Positions 13,088 through 25,144 of a DNA stretch of 64,000 nucleotides are shown here, piece after piece. Position 1 is the stretch's first letter. Every line of letters begins with the position of its first letter. The notes beneath the pieces were generated by a model, which saw only the letters and a program-made list of their open reading frames with translations, was not told the DNA's origin and ran no database searches. The stretch comes from Persicaria tinctoria (taxonomy: Eukaryota > Streptophyta > Magnoliopsida > Caryophyllales > Polygonaceae): the NCBI GenBank assembly GCA_037127255.1, contig JBANSL010000020.1, forward strand, positions 63,623,598 to 63,687,597. Direction: 5' to 3'. The position numbers were made by a program, and so were the translations under genes.

Positions 13088-13228
13088 CTTTTTCTAAATT
13101 CTATAATTTTAGATTTGTAATGTCAATATTTGTTTATGAAATTATTTATCTAAATTCTTTTTCTGAATTCTATAATTTTAGATTTTGTAATGTCAATCAT
13201 TGTTTATGAAATTATTTATCTAAATTCT
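13088..13228 (+). repeat. Two-unit AT-rich tandem repeat
   Basis: A unit of about 70 bases (AATTCTATAATTTTAGATTT ... GTTTATGAAATTATTTATCT) occurs twice in a row with few differences, within the inner MULE. Confidence 0.7.
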
Positions 13229-13290
13229 ATTTCAATTGGTCACAAAGTCCAAAAGTTAAGAAACATGATAATTACACATAATCATAGATA

Positions 13291-13359
13291 GTCTATACGA
13301 GATTTGAACTCGCATCTTTGTGCGTGAGCACAACGCTCTACCATTTGAGCTAATAGACT
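13291..13359 (-). other. tRNA-like module, copy 2 (inverted to copy 1)
   Basis: On the minus strand it reads AGTCTATTAGCTCAAATGGT, an intact D-arm with GAGC, an anticodon-type stem TTGTG/CACAA, and a T-arm around GAGTTCAAATCTC ending in an acceptor complement. The anticodon loop has an abnormal length. It faces copy 1 across about 750 bases. Confidence 0.6.
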
Positions 13360-15808
13360 TAAAACCTCTCAAAAATTGATTTCAAGGTCTCTATGAAAAC
13401 CTAGACAAGTGAAAGAAGAAACCAAAAGGTGTTGAAAGCAAAAGATTCTACGTGCTAAAGCACATGTATAAAGAAAAGAAACTCAAAGAATAGTAAAAGA
13501 AAAACAAGTAAGAAAATGCATTAAAGGTAAATGAGGCAGCAAGAGCATGAATAACCACCAAACGGGCAAAATGTGAAGAAGTAGACAGTAAAAGAACTCA
13601 GGATAACCAGAAGATAAAAAAAAATCTAGAGACAACAAACGAGAAGGAAACTAGTAAGGACTAGAAGGATGGATAGCTCAAAATACACTAAAACTAGAAC
13701 AAAAGAGGAAACAACCAACCAAAAAGCATAAGTAAAACAACTCCTCAAATGCCAAGAATATCAAACCCACAAAACAACAATGCTCAACAAAATTAACAAA
13801 CCAAAAAACAAGCAATCGAAAGCAAACCTCGTGCAATCCAATAGAAAAAATTGGGTAACACACCGACTTAACAAATCAGCCAAGAAAGCTAATTCAGATA
13901 AGGACAGTTAAATCTGAAAAACAATAACAAAGCCAAAACAACAGAACAACCCAAACCTAAACCCATGAAAACAATAACAAAAACCAATGCTGGAGCACAA
14001 ATTGCAACCAAACACCAACACGCAGACAACAAAACAAGAATATCAAGTACGAAGAAAGAAACCTGTAACCCACCAGAAACGAATCAACATCCACTTCTAA
14101 ACAATCATGAAGAACAATAATCATGAAGGGTGAAGAAAGATAACATACCTACACTTACTTGTTGAATGGAGTCTAAAACGAAGTTGAGTCGCATCCTGGA
14201 AAGTAGGGACATCGAAACTGACTGTCCAAACCCTAGGAGGGAGAATCAATAGAAAATCTAACTCAGCACCTCTTCGATTCAACAATCCACCAACTCCAAC
14301 CCCCTATCCCTTTATTGGTATGGGTTTTTTTCCATTCACATCATCAATCTTGCAGCCAGATGAACAATATGGGGCAAAAAATCTGAGATCGAAATCCACT
14401 ACGAGTCTACGAGGTCAAGCGTCCGGCCCTGATCCAAAATTGGGAACACCAAGCCAACCCACTATTGGTGCCCCACCGGAAGAGAGACTGTGGTGGTGGC
14501 TCAGACAGGTCAAGCACGACCAGATAGCGGGGGTCCGGAGGAAATCGATCGCAAGGTGGGATGCAATGCAATGGAGGACAAAGTCGGGCTCGAAGTGGGG
14601 AAACGTCGGCGACTCCCATCTTTCTTTCTTTCTTTACTTAACGCCGTTATAACGTTTTTCATTAAAAAAACAAGCGAGGGGTATTTCGCGAAAAAAATAG
14701 AAACCTCAGAGGTATTTGGCGAAATATATCAAACTTTCGTACACCTCACGAATTTACCTATACCCCAAGGGCACCAAGCGAAAAATCCGTAAAAAAAATT
14801 ACTCCTTAATTTTAAACGTATTTTAATGTAAATAAATTGGTTAAAAAAAAAAAAGGAAATTAGAAAAGGGGAAAAGATTTACATTTACCCTTTCTTCATC
14901 CCCTTCTTCATTCTTTGTACGCTTCTACTCACACAAGAGCTCAATAATTTCTAAGCATGGATGAAGTTGTCAAGTTGATAAGGTGATGTCTGTGATTTCT
15001 TTGTAAAGTCGAAGGAGACATCGAAATCAACACTAAAGAGCAAGGTTCAATCTCTTTAATTTCATGCCCAGTACGTTTTATAGGATTTGGGTGTTTTCAA
15101 TTTGGAGGGGAAACCTTCAATTAGGGATTCGTTCGGAAACGGAGTTTCAATTTATTGATTTCCCCCATTAACAGGCTAGTTTGCTGGTTCAATTTCTCCT
15201 TGATTTGTGGGAGTAGATCTTCAAAGAACATTTTAAAAACATTATAATTTCTGTCAACCAAGTACATGGATGGCGCTTGGGGGATGAGTGGATTATACTC
15301 GAAAGAGGTGTGCTTTGTGAAGGAGGGACGATGGCGACGCTCGACCTTTGACATTTCGATGGTCCTCCGATCAGATCCGAAATCAATAGTGTCAGATCTA
15401 GTTCAGATTCTGTGTAAATAAGAATTCGGGAGAACAAAACCCTGAAATCTTTGAAGGGCCTAACCTAATTCGAGCCTTTAGATGATTTTGATGTGTTCTA
15501 ACATTTGGGGTTTCTTTCTTTGCTGCAAACAAAAACCAGCATTAGGTTGGAGATGATGAATAGTTACTTTTTTATTTATTAAATTTACACTTTCTACCAA
15601 ACTTTAGTTTTGATTACACTTTAAGAAGGGTAAATTGGTCTTTTCAAACCTTTTATTAACAAAAATCAAACGGATTAGTAAGATGGGTGGCTCTCTGCTA
15701 ACGGAGTTGTTTTAAAGGGTGGTTTTCAGTAATAATACTTTTAAGGGGTGGTTATGAGCAATATGGGCTATTTTAAGGGTGGTTTTCTGCAGTTTACCCT
15801 AAAAAATA

Positions 15809-16375
15809 ATACAAACTTTATTTAAAATTCGTTATCTCATGTACAAACTAGGTCTACATTAACCAAAAATAATATGATTTCAAAATTTGTGCTAAAAAAA
15901 TGAAATAAACAAGAAAGTTGGTAAAATATTAAAATTACTTTTTAAAACGCATCTCGACTTCTTCTTCCTCCTCACACATATTGTCACAATGTCACCAACA
16001 ACCTGCAACCTTGTGGAAAGATGACGAAGATAGCATGTGGTGGTAACAGGTTGAAGGTGGCGAGACGAGTCCATTGGTGAAGAAAGTGTGTTGAGCCAAC
16101 TCTGCCGATCTCCTAACTCCGATTTGGCGTGCGCAGAAGTTTCTATGACGATTTTACCAATTCAAATTATTCTTCGATTCCATCCAAATTCGAAAACCCC
16201 ATAAGTTTATCGGCATTCGATTGGAAAGGAAATCAAACGTTCTTATCACGTACTCAAATGTGCACATTTGCACGCACAAAAAACCCCAATGAAAATGAAA
16301 AATATCTTTAAAAAAAATACATATTTGTCTACAACAATATTGTGGATAGTCTTCTTACTATTTTCTCTTGTGCTA
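15809..16375. other. No gene seen; ends in an element-like repeat
   Basis: Short frames only. The segment 16250-16370 (TCAAATGTGCACATTTGCAC and following) resembles 16744-16840 inside the neighbouring hAT element, so both are probably copies of one small repeat. Confidence 0.45.
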
Positions 16376-16383
16376 GTGCCTAA

Positions 16384-17754
16384 TAGGGGTGGGCAAAAGT
16401 TGGATCGGATCGGGACCAGACCGAAAATTACGGTCTTTGGATCGGATCGGGAAATTACGGTCTGGTCCACGGTATAAGAAATTTTATATTCCGGGTTCCG
16501 GTCCAAACCCGGGACCAGACCGGAATTGGACCGGATTCTTTTTTTTTTAAAAGAAACAAAGATAAGGAAACAGGCGGCCTCCCTCTCTTATGCACATTTG
16601 CACAAGATGTGTAAAAATACACTCACTTTTTGGTAATTTTGCTCCATCGGTCAAATGTGCATTTTTTACACATCACTAAAATACATTTGTAAAAGTTTAT
16701 GCACATGGGGGAGGTAATGTGCTCAAATTTGCACATCACATGCTCAAATGTGTACATTTGCACACACCTAAAACAACCAATGGAGCTAAAAAATGTCTAA
16801 AAAAATACACATTTGCACACCACCATTGTGAATGGTCTAAGCACAACAGTTAGCCGGCCCTACTCTCTGTTCTTCGCTCGTGGAGTCGCGACCGCTCTCT
16901 TCTCTTCTTCACTCTCAGCACAGTAGTGAACAGTCTCTCTTCTTCTTTGCTCCCGGAGTCGTGGCCGCTCTCTATTCTCTTCTTCGCTCTCAGCACAGAA
17001 GTTACCCACTCAGCCCCACTCTCTCTTCTTATTCGTTCGTGGAGTCACGACCGCTCCAGCCGTCCCTCCATCCCGAAGGCGCTTCACTCTCAATATTCGG
17101 CTTGGCCTCCTCCATCTGTTCTTCTTCTTCCCTCCCGACTTTCTGTCCCGAAGCCTCTATGTTGTTTCCTCTTGACTCTCTATCCCAAAGCCAGTGCGTT
17201 CTTCCCTTTTTCTTCTTCCCTCTATTTTCCCTTTTAGATCTAGGTTGGTAAGTTTGTTTTTAGGTATAATTTGATTATTTTCAGAAATTAATGTCGATTT
17301 CAGTCTATTTCAGATCTAGGGTTTTGGACATTAAAGAACATTTGTTTCAATTGTTTGTGTTCTTCCTGAATATGAGCTCTATATGCCTTAGTTTGTTAAT
17401 GGCCAAGATGATAAGTAGCAATTTGTAATATTCCGTCTCTAAGGCCTAATCTGAGCTCTATTTGCTGGAATTGATTAACATTATTTTGGTGTATACAGAT
17501 TTGGGGATGTTGTAATGCTTGTATTGATGTAAAATACCACTACTGTAAAGTGTAAAATAAAAAAAAAAATTTGGGGGTTGTTGTGTCTTAATTTTTTTTT
17601 TTAAAAAAAAACAAGGCTACAAGAATAAGCGGTTCAAACGGTCCTTCCAGTCCGCGGATCAGAAAACCCAGGACTAAATTTCTCGATCCCGGACCAATTC
17701 GCGGTCCAAGTTTTTAAAAATTCCAATTCGGTCCAGACCGGAAGCCCAGCCCTA
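16384..17754. mobile_element. hAT-type non-autonomous element
   Basis: The ends TAGGGGTGGGCAAAAG (left) and GCCCAGCCCTA (right) form hAT-style terminal inverted repeats. They are followed inward by GGACCAGACCG-rich sub-terminal repeats in inverted orientation. The flanking 8-mers GTGCCTAA (16376-16383) and GTGCCCAG (17755-17762) match at 6 of 8 positions, consistent with an old 8-bp target duplication. The interior at 16855-17240 is a Ser/Leu-rich CT tract with open frames but no known domain. No transposase was found. Confidence 0.7.
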
Positions 17755-17762
17755 GTGCCCAG

Positions 17763-18313
17763 TATTATTAAGAAAGATACGAATTTGAAATTATTAGTGA
17801 TAAATAAAGTTGGGAAGATTAATAACCATAAATTTTAACTAGAAAATCAAACTAAAATTGTCATTTCATTTAATTGTATGGACAACAGCAAAGAAGCTGG
17901 CGTTTGTTGAAAGTTTGTAACGAATTTGTGATAGAAACTGAACTTATAATTTTGATAATGACACGTACGCTACGCTACCTTTTTTAAGTAAATAACCTAA
18001 CAAAAGTCAGCAAAGTCGCCTTGAGAGTGAAATTAATTAGGGAGTAGACATCCAAACAAACAAGTCTATATAGTACTGTACAAGCGGGGTTAGCTGGCGG
18101 CCGGCTAGGCGGCTAGCCTAGCTCGATCGAGAACGTAAACGTCCTGGTGGGAGTGGGAGATTAGACGTAGCTGTCACTATTTAAAATTTAAATCGTCGCT
18201 TTGTTACAAAATTTGTTAGGGGATTGATAAATACTCCACAACCTAATGCGGAATTGAGAAAATTATGGACCCACGTCGCTAAGTGGGTTTAATCCCCTGT
18301 TGCGGAGTGGGTT
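17763..18313. other. No gene seen
   Basis: Low-coding sequence. The segment 18237-18285 (CACAACCTAATGCGGAA ...) recurs in drifted form near 18728-18776, so the following insertion sits inside an older repeat. Confidence 0.45.
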
Positions 18314-18717
18314 CCACAACCTATTACGGGAGTGCATTGATTGCAGTTCCAAACACACTCATTAGAGGAATTTTTTTTTATATAGTAGGTAAAAATTGGA
18401 CAGATCCTAACCTAGGTAGAATACAACCCTGAATCCCTGATCATCCTCACGGATGATTTAACATAATTCCCTATTAAGAGGGAAGTTCGACATACTACAA
18501 CTGTAAGGAGATCTAGCAATATAGTCTGCCGCTCTGTTTGCTTCTCTAAAACAATGCTTGAACTCGATGCAATCAAATTCTGCTTGAAGTCTTCTGATAA
18601 GCTTAATTTGCCGTAATATTTCCCATCTGCTGCTGGAGCTATCGTTGATGGCCTTAACCACAACCTATTGCGGGAGTGTATTGATTGCAGTTCCAAACAC
18701 ACTCCTTGGGGGAATTT
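18314..18717 (-). mobile_element. RNase H LINE tail flanked by 60-bp direct repeats
   Basis: The minus-strand frame at 18458-18661 shows RNase H/RVT_3 features: WEILRQIKLIRRLQAEFDC then FREANRAADYIAR. A T-run at 18372-18379 is its poly(A) on this strand. The body is enclosed by 60-base direct repeats (18314-18373 and 18658-18717) with five mismatches. They look like an unusually long target duplication. Confidence 0.7.
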
Positions 18718-19457
18718 GAATCGTTGCAAAGTAGGTTCCGCAACCTAATGCGGAACTGGGGAAATTTTGGACCAAATACACCGCTAAACAAGTTGTGGAA
18801 TACCTTGTCAGAGGCATAAAAATGTGAAGAAAAAAAATAAAATATTATGCCTACATTTTTTTTAAATATCTCCCAAGACTTTTTTTTTAATAAAAAAATT
18901 ATGTGTGTACATTTAAAAAAGGCAAAAAAACATGCCGTTCGCAATTAGTTGTGGAATTCTCATATTAAAAATTTTTTTGTCTTGAATTTTTACGATATCT
19001 GACAAGAGTTCCCCGTTTGGAATGACTACCAATGCATTCTATAACTTGTTGCAGAACACATTCCACAACAGGTTGTGAAGATTAGCAGTATATCTAGTAA
19101 AAATTAACGGTGTATTATATTTGGCTTTTTTTTATGAAAGCTAATTTTTAAGCTAACTAAGTTTGATAAGAATCCATTAGTATTGTTATGCATATTGTGA
19201 ATTTAAATGAAATTATTTGAGTATAGATTGTGGGTTAATTAGGACGTATTTGTCCAATGCATTTTAATTATAAGTATACACATTTGAATAGTTTATAAGT
19301 ACACATTTTACAATAGATTTAAAATAACATAAATTTTAAAATAAAATATCCTATAAATTGCACAAAAATTATATATAATTTATATAATTTACTGAAAAAA
19401 TTTACAAGGAATTTTATTTTATTTATTATACTATATAATTAATTGCAATGTAATTTA
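18718..19457. other. Repeat remnants, no gene
   Basis: Pieces of the host repeat of the LINE tail continue here (CACATTCCACAACAGGTTGTG near 19056). The rest is AT-rich and unremarkable. Confidence 0.4.
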
Positions 19458-19680
19458 CTCCCTCCGTTTCAAATTATTTGTCTTTTGGACTTTTATCCGT
19501 GCTTTTTAATGAGGTAAAAACTCTATAAAATTTTATTTTTTAATACTTTTATACTTGTTAAATGCTAATAATAAGTATGAATATATAAAAAAATCATTGA
19601 AAATAATATTTTAAAAAGTTTTTACCTCCTTAAAATGTGTGTCGAAAAGTAAAATGAATTTTTTTATGAAGTAGAGAAAG
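19458..19680. mobile_element. Stowaway-like MITE
   Basis: It starts CTCCCTCCGTTTCAAATTAT after TA and ends GAAGTAGAGAAAG before TA. The arms show weak inverted similarity. The interior is AT-rich and non-coding. Confidence 0.65.
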
Positions 19681-19788
19681 TAAGTTTTTTAATATTAGCC
19701 TGGTTCGATCAACTCAGTAAATATGTAATCCATCGTATTTCCAATAGGGAGTAAGTTTTTGGATGCAAGGTTTGGGGCGGGGACTAGG

Positions 19789-20631
19789 CAGAGCCGGCCC
19801 TTGGGGTAGGCCCAAGGGGCGGTCGCCTAGGGCCCCCTACCGAGTAGGCCCCCGGAAAATTAAAATTACATTATATATATAATTAAGGTATTATGTATTA
19901 TTATATTTACATATAATAAAACATTTACTAAAATTTATATGTAAAAAAAACCATTTATGATATGACTTATTAATTTATTTAATATTTCGAGTTAACGACA
20001 AAGAGTGTGAGAAAAGTCTCCGTGTTTCAATTTTTGTTATAAATACAAAAACGGGAGGTTTTTAAGTAATAGCTTATGTTAGTCTAATAAATTTATTTAA
20101 GTAATTTTAATATTTTATTGGAATAAATTTGCAAAGTAACGATATGTTTTTAAAATGTTTAATCATACCGTTTTACATTCACCGGAAAAAATAGCAAATT
20201 AAAACTTTTCACGTTTATGTCTCACTAGTAAATTCGATCATGTTTTTAATAGAACTTGTAAGGAAACATATTAAAATTTAGTAAATTAATAAGTATATTG
20301 GTGAATCTAAAAAGGTCAGTCTTTTGTTGTGTTATACCAAGAGATTGTCGCAAAAAAAAAAAAAAAAGATTTTTTCACATTTATATATTTCTCACCAGAA
20401 AAATCACATTTGTTAATAGAATTTGTAAGGAAATAGAATAAAATTTAGTAAATAAGTATATTGCTAAATCTAAAAATCATAGTAGATTGTCGCATTAGTC
20501 ATACTCATATACTACGTGCTAAAAGTCCGTAAATTTCTCTTATAGAGAAAAATAAAATATGAATCTATTTATTGATCAAAAGACTCCCTTTTTATATCGC
20601 CTCGGGCCCTAAAATTCTCAGGGCCGGCCTG
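19789..20631. mobile_element. hAT-type element with perfect 8-bp TSD GGACTAGG
   Basis: The left end CAGAGCCGGCCC and right end GGGCCGGCCTG are inverted repeats. GGACTAGG flanks both sides exactly (19781-19788 and 20632-20639). The interior is AT-rich and non-coding, so this is a non-autonomous copy. Confidence 0.82.
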
Positions 20632-20639
20632 GGACTAGG

Positions 20640-21126
20640 GGTCCAAGGGGGTCAACATGCCCATGATGGATGACCATCTAGACGAAGGCCTTGATGGAAT
20701 AATTATCTTACCACTACGTACTCCACAGGGCGCCTTCCACGTGTATTACTTCTAGATGTGTATTGTTAATTTTTATATAAATATAAATTTGTAGTTTAGT
20801 ACGTTAGGCAGCTCGTAATTGAACTCTTTCATCTGCTTTAAATTCGGTCATGCTTAATATTTTCAACCATGGAAATGGAAGAGTATATGTAATTAGGTTC
20901 AATTTCTAGAAGGATCCATCTGCTACTATATAAATCTAATTACAGTACCTATTTCCTGGCCATCTAGAATTCTAGATTCTAGAAGGATCCATCTGATATC
21001 ATTTGTAAATCTAATTACCTATTTTGGCCATCTCATTGAAATGTGGGGTGTGTTTGGATCTAAATATATTATATTTATAATGCAAATAGATAAGATGATG
21101 TTCGATTAAGGACGGTAAAAATGATA
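20640..21126. other. No gene seen
   Basis: Intergenic. TCTAGAAGGATCCATCTG occurs at about 20906 and again at about 20974, a short direct repeat. Confidence 0.45.
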
Positions 21127-21550
21127 CTCCATCCGTCTCAAAATACATGTCTTTTTAGGACGGGAATTAAGAAGTATGTTAAGTGTAATGATGATTAGAT
21201 GTAAAAGTAGGTTAAATGTAATAATTAGACTTGTATTTGTTTCTTCTTCTTTTTTTAATTTGTGAGGAGAAAGGGGTGATGTAAAAATTAGAGTAATGAT
21301 TAGATGTAAAAGTAGGTTAAGTGTGATGATTAAATCTAAAAAGACATGTAATTTTGACAAAAATTTATGGGATAAAAAGACATGTATTTTTAGACGGAGG
21401 GAGTATAAAATATCAATGGTTTTATTGATTTTAAAAAATAATTTCATACTCAATATAATTATCTATAAAATTATGAAAATTATAGAGTTTTTAGCTTATT
21501 AAAAAATGTGTTAAAAAGGTAAAACGATAAGTATTTTGAGACGGATGGAG
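21127..21550. mobile_element. Overlapping Stowaway MITEs
   Basis: The left end CTCCATCCGTCTCAAAATAC has two right partners. One is at 21381-21403 (CATGTATTTTTAGACGGAGGGAG), whose similarity extends inward through ATACATGTCTTTTTA. The other is at 21531-21550 (GTATTTTGAGACGGATGGAG), a perfect complement of the first 20 bases. TA flanks each end. I read 21127-21403 as one MITE and 21406-21550 as the right part of a second. Confidence 0.7.
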
Positions 21551-21552
21551 TA

Positions 21553-21901
21553 ATTTTTAAGGAGTTTTCATTTCAGAGTTTGTTTCGATTCCACGATGTA
21601 TTAAATATAATGCAATTATATATTTTAACTTGATTTATGTGATTATTTGGTTACATTACTGTTTACCTTGATTTTTACGAGATTTTTATTTGTACAATCA
21701 TGCGTTCACATAAAATGAGGTATAATAATTGTATTATAATTAAAATACAATGGAATCTAAACATATATGTGGCATATACTCCATATAATTTAATCTAATT
21801 ATTCTTTTTTTAGGCAAAACGGCTATTTAAGTCCATTATTGAAGTGATTTTATGATATTCGCACGACAAAATATCGCCAATCGCACGGTATCAATGTTGG
21901 A
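21553..21901. other. No gene seen
   Basis: AT-rich intergenic sequence with no recognisable feature. Confidence 0.45.
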
Positions 21902-21995
21902 TTCCTGGGTCGACATGTAGAGTGCGGATGCCTACTTCCTAGGTCAACATGCAGGGTGCAGATGCCTACTTCCTAGGTTGACATGCAGAGTGATG
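21902..21995 (+). repeat. 34-bp tandem repeat, about 2.8 units
   Basis: The unit TTCCTAGGTCAACATGCAGG (first 20 of 34 bases) repeats at 21902, 21936 and 21970 with a few substitutions. Confidence 0.8.
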
Positions 21996-22180
21996 AGACT
22001 TTAAGGCACATTGTGGCTCTGCCCGAGGCTGCTGGATTTTCAGCATGCAGGCCGCTGGGACTTGCCGATCTAAGGACTCGACATCGGCTCAATCAACGGG
22101 ACAAATGTCGATAAGAATGCTTTAGCCCGCAAAACTGCACCCCCCCCTCGAAAAAAAACCAAAACCACTACCAAAATACT

Positions 22181-22916
22181 ATGGGCTCCCCTCCCATGGC
22201 TTCTCCCCGCACCGACCCAGACCCTCATCGAGGTCTCCATTACTGGCCACCTCTCACAGATCCGGCCTTGTTGAGCTCATGTGGCTCCGGCGGGTCGATC
22301 TTCCTCACTCCCCTGGCTGCTCGATCTCCTTTACCATCCGACGTACTCCTCCTCTCCTCCCCCATCGACTCCGGCAGCGGTTGCACCCTCCTGGGCCTCG
22401 GCTTCTCGGTGAGTCGATCTTCCTTGTCCTCCTAGCCACTCGAGCACCCTCGCACTTCAGTGCACTCATCCTCATCTTCTCCGTCATTGCCTCAGGCCAC
22501 GCCCTCGCCCTCTTGGGCCCCAGCTTCTCCGACGCCATCGACGACTTCGTCTTGACGCCTTCGGCAAGCCTCATCCCTCCATCTCCAAGCCCCTTTCAAC
22601 TCCTAGGTACCCCTAGGTATAAAGTTCAACTCCTTTCATATTCTTCATATATTGTTTATCGTCTCTTGCCATCTCCAATCCCAGGGCCCCCGTCACCACT
22701 ATCAAATGCCAACACGATTTTGACGACGACGAAGACGAAGAGGACGACGATGATGGCATGAATGATGAGGATTATGGTCATGAGGTTGCCAATAAGCGAA
22801 AATTCAAGCTTAGGGTTTCGAAAGATCGAAGGATGGATGAATTCGGGCACATGGTTGATGGATTTCTGCAGAACAGGAAGAAATTGGGGGATTTCAAGCA
22901 CGGGAAGCCAAGATAG
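22181..22916 (+). pseudogene. GC-rich gene-like segment ending in an acidic/basic exon
   Basis: The first part (22181-22680) is Pro/Ser-rich in several frames and shows no domain. From 22686 to the TAG at 22914-22916 a different frame reads like genuine coding sequence: a run of Asp/Glu (DDDEDEEDDDDG), then ANKRKFKLRVSKDRRMDEFG and a Lys-rich tail. It is preceded by a fair splice acceptor (CCAATCCCAG). I do not recognise the family. It may be the last exon of a gene fragment carried here by a transposon, or a decayed gene. 22917-23499 shows nothing. Confidence 0.4.
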
Positions 22917-23499
22917 AGGTTTTGCTCGAATCTAATCTCAACCAATCCAAGGTTTTAGAAGTGCAATCTTCCATACTAGGCAGTTGAACACGAAGAAGAT
23001 GAAGAAAATGAAGACATTGTTTGGCTCACTGTTTAAGATTTTTCTCTCCTTTACGAATTGCTTTAATCCTTTCAAGTTCCAATTGCTGGTGCGGAAAAGT
23101 TTGTGGATTATCTTGTGATTCTTTTATTTTGATCGTTTGAGATTGACTGGTGACGAGATTGTATTTACAAAAGGAATGTTTCGTGCTTTTCCTGATGTTT
23201 GATTGTGAATTCATTCATTGTTAATACTATCATGTGTTTGTGAGAATGACATTTGATGTCAGAGGCTTATCAACTTATATTGTTGTAATGCTATGTGTTA
23301 TATTTCTCTCTGTCTTGCTTTCATATGTGTTACATGTAATATTGTTATGTGCTTGTAATCATGTATGAGTGTATGATGAGTATGCATATAACATATATTA
23401 TATACTTAGGTATACATGGATGCACAATTATAGTTAGACTCGACTGAGTCGTATTGAGTCGAGAAATCGACTTGATCCTCTAACGAGTCTAATGAACAC

Positions 23500-24250
23500 T
23501 TGTGGAGTATAGTGTATAACCTATGGTATATTATGTATGTATAATATGTATGATATATGTATGGAAGAAGACTTACCCGGATATGTGGGCCTTAGGCCCA
23601 TTGCCGAGCCCAAAGACCTCTCCAGACTTGAGTAAGCTTGGCGGCCTTATCCAGTTGAGTGAAGCGCTGCGTTTTGGCCTTGGCTTCACTTGAGATCCGA
23701 AGACCTAGCTATTTAAGCTCGCTAGCAGCTTCTGGATCTTCAGTTCAGCTCTCTCTCTCCTCCGTCTCTTCTCAAACGCTCTCAAAGGGTTTCTAGGGTT
23801 TCTAGGGTTTGTTCCTGGCTCCTCCCCGGCGATTGTGAAGACGAAGGCGTTGGCTGATCTCGGTGATCTCCTAGTGGTGGCGCGGCTAAGCTCCTGGCTT
23901 TGGTTGCCGCTTGTCTCACGTCTGTAGATCTAGGGTTTGGGTGTTCGAAGAGATCTTCGAACTCCGGTCATCCCACACAGGGGGATCTTCTTCTTTCTAT
24001 ATCTCTGAAACTCGTACATGCTAGATCTAGGGTTTATCTTTTCATTGCTTGATTGTAACCCTCTGTTGAACAATTACTTAGTGGATTCGGCCGCTTCTTG
24101 AGGCCCCGAGGACGTAGGCATCTTTTGCCGAACCTCGTAAAACTCTGGTGTTGTTCTTGCATGTTTTGTTTGAATTTCTCGTTCTTTATCTCTCGCTTCC
24201 GCATAAATCACTTTCGTTATATCGAATCTCGGTTTTCAACATATATCAAT
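23500..24250 (+). mobile_element. LTR-like fragment (probable Copia solo LTR), boundaries uncertain
   Basis: The segment has LTR style rather than gene style: a TATA-like tract, a CT-rich leader with repeated TTCTAGGGTT, then CCGAGGACGTAGGCATC and GCCGAACCTCGTAAA, words common in plant Copia LTRs. I could not find matching TG/CA ends or a 5-bp target duplication. Confidence 0.4.
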
Positions 24251-24301
24251 GGATTTGTTATTAATTTTAGGGTTGGTGATAACCAATTGAATCCACATTA
24301 G

Positions 24302-25090
24302 ATTTTGTGATCAGTTTATGAAACCAAGCTATGATTCACGGACTACATGACTGAGTTAATTAATAACTTGATCAGAATCTAGTAAACAAGGCCAGTAATT
24401 AAACTACAATAAAGAAAAAAAACCTTATGAATCACAAGCCATTAATTTTTTTTAAAAAAAAGATTGAACTTGTGCATATTTTAATCAAGTAGCCGGCAGG
24501 TTTAATTAAATTAGTACCCATATGGTCACCCCTCTGATTCTCTGAATAATAAAATCTGTGGTTAGTAACTTGATTAGGGATAAAACAAGTGGCTAACAAC
24601 CCTCCCCAATCAGCAACTCTTGGTGTAGCCTACATCGGAAACCAAGACCATTTTGTCGTGGTACGACTTCAAACGTCTTTTTTATTACCTATTCATGCTT
24701 TTCATACATATGCCAATACTCTAACTCTAAATTTCTGTTCTCATAGGTCTGGTTGCGTCCTAACGCTCCTTTTCCGCCGCCTCCACTAGAATGGGTCGAA
24801 CATCATCATCCGAGCGTCGAAGGATGGGATGCTCCGTTTCAAGCTCAGATTGAGAGATTTAGAGCCTTGCGTGCCGAGTCCGGCCGTCCTTTACTATTTT
24901 CCTAGATTGTATTCCACAACTTTATTAAAATTATGAATGTAAACCTTTTTTTCCGTTCCTTGTAACGTTATTCGCATATTATCCGAATGAAAACCTTAAC
25001 AATTCTTGTGTTCTGTTTAATTTGACCCTAAATCCATCAAATCCACTAGCTAAACACAATTTTATCAATTAACATTACAAAACCGTCGGA
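24302..25090. other. No gene seen
   Basis: Short frames only (one of 66 codons at 24589-24789 resembles no family I know). Confidence 0.4.
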
Positions 25091-25138
25091 AAACCTAAAC
25101 CCTAACCCTAAACCCTGCAAAACCCTAACTAGGGTTTG
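25091..25138 (+). repeat. Telomere-like motif cluster
   Basis: Several CCCTAAA-type units lie within 48 bases (AAACCCTAACCCTAAACCC). This is a short interstitial telomere-like tract, directly beside the palindrome cluster. Confidence 0.7.
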
Positions 25139-25144
25139 CATGTC

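Larger units (their letters stand above)
11422..14789. mobile_element. Inner MULE nested in the outer one, 9-bp TSD TAAAAAAAA
   Basis: Inverted ends begin CGGAATTTTCGCC at 11422 and close GGGCACCAAGCGAAAAATCCG at 14789. The arms align for about 110 bases at roughly 75% identity. TAAAAAAAA flanks both sides (11413-11421 and 14790-14798). There is no recognisable transposase. The interior holds direct repeats, two tRNA-like modules in opposite orientation, and GC-rich sub-terminal blocks (11580-11850 and 14370-14640) that could be captured host DNA, as in Pack-MULEs. The frames at 12636-12890 and 14320-14652 are unrecognised. Confidence 0.85.
11261..15799. mobile_element. Outer Mutator-like element (MULE), 9-bp TSD TAAAAAATA
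   Basis: Long terminal inverted repeats start GGGTAAAC at 11261 and end GTTTACCC at 15799. The arms align for well over 100 bases (AAATAGCTCATATTGCTCAT on the left, its complement at about 15750-15775). The nine bases TAAAAAATA flank both ends exactly (11252-11260 and 15800-15808), the MULE hallmark. I found no transposase. A second MULE fills most of it. The remaining own interior (14799-15690) carries a minus-strand frame at 15121-15354 of unknown nature. Confidence 0.85.

Noticed and set aside
16880..17251. Open frame rich in Ser and Leu as a possible protein gene
   Set aside because: It lies wholly inside a hAT element, is low-complexity CT-rich DNA open in two frames, and has no domain.
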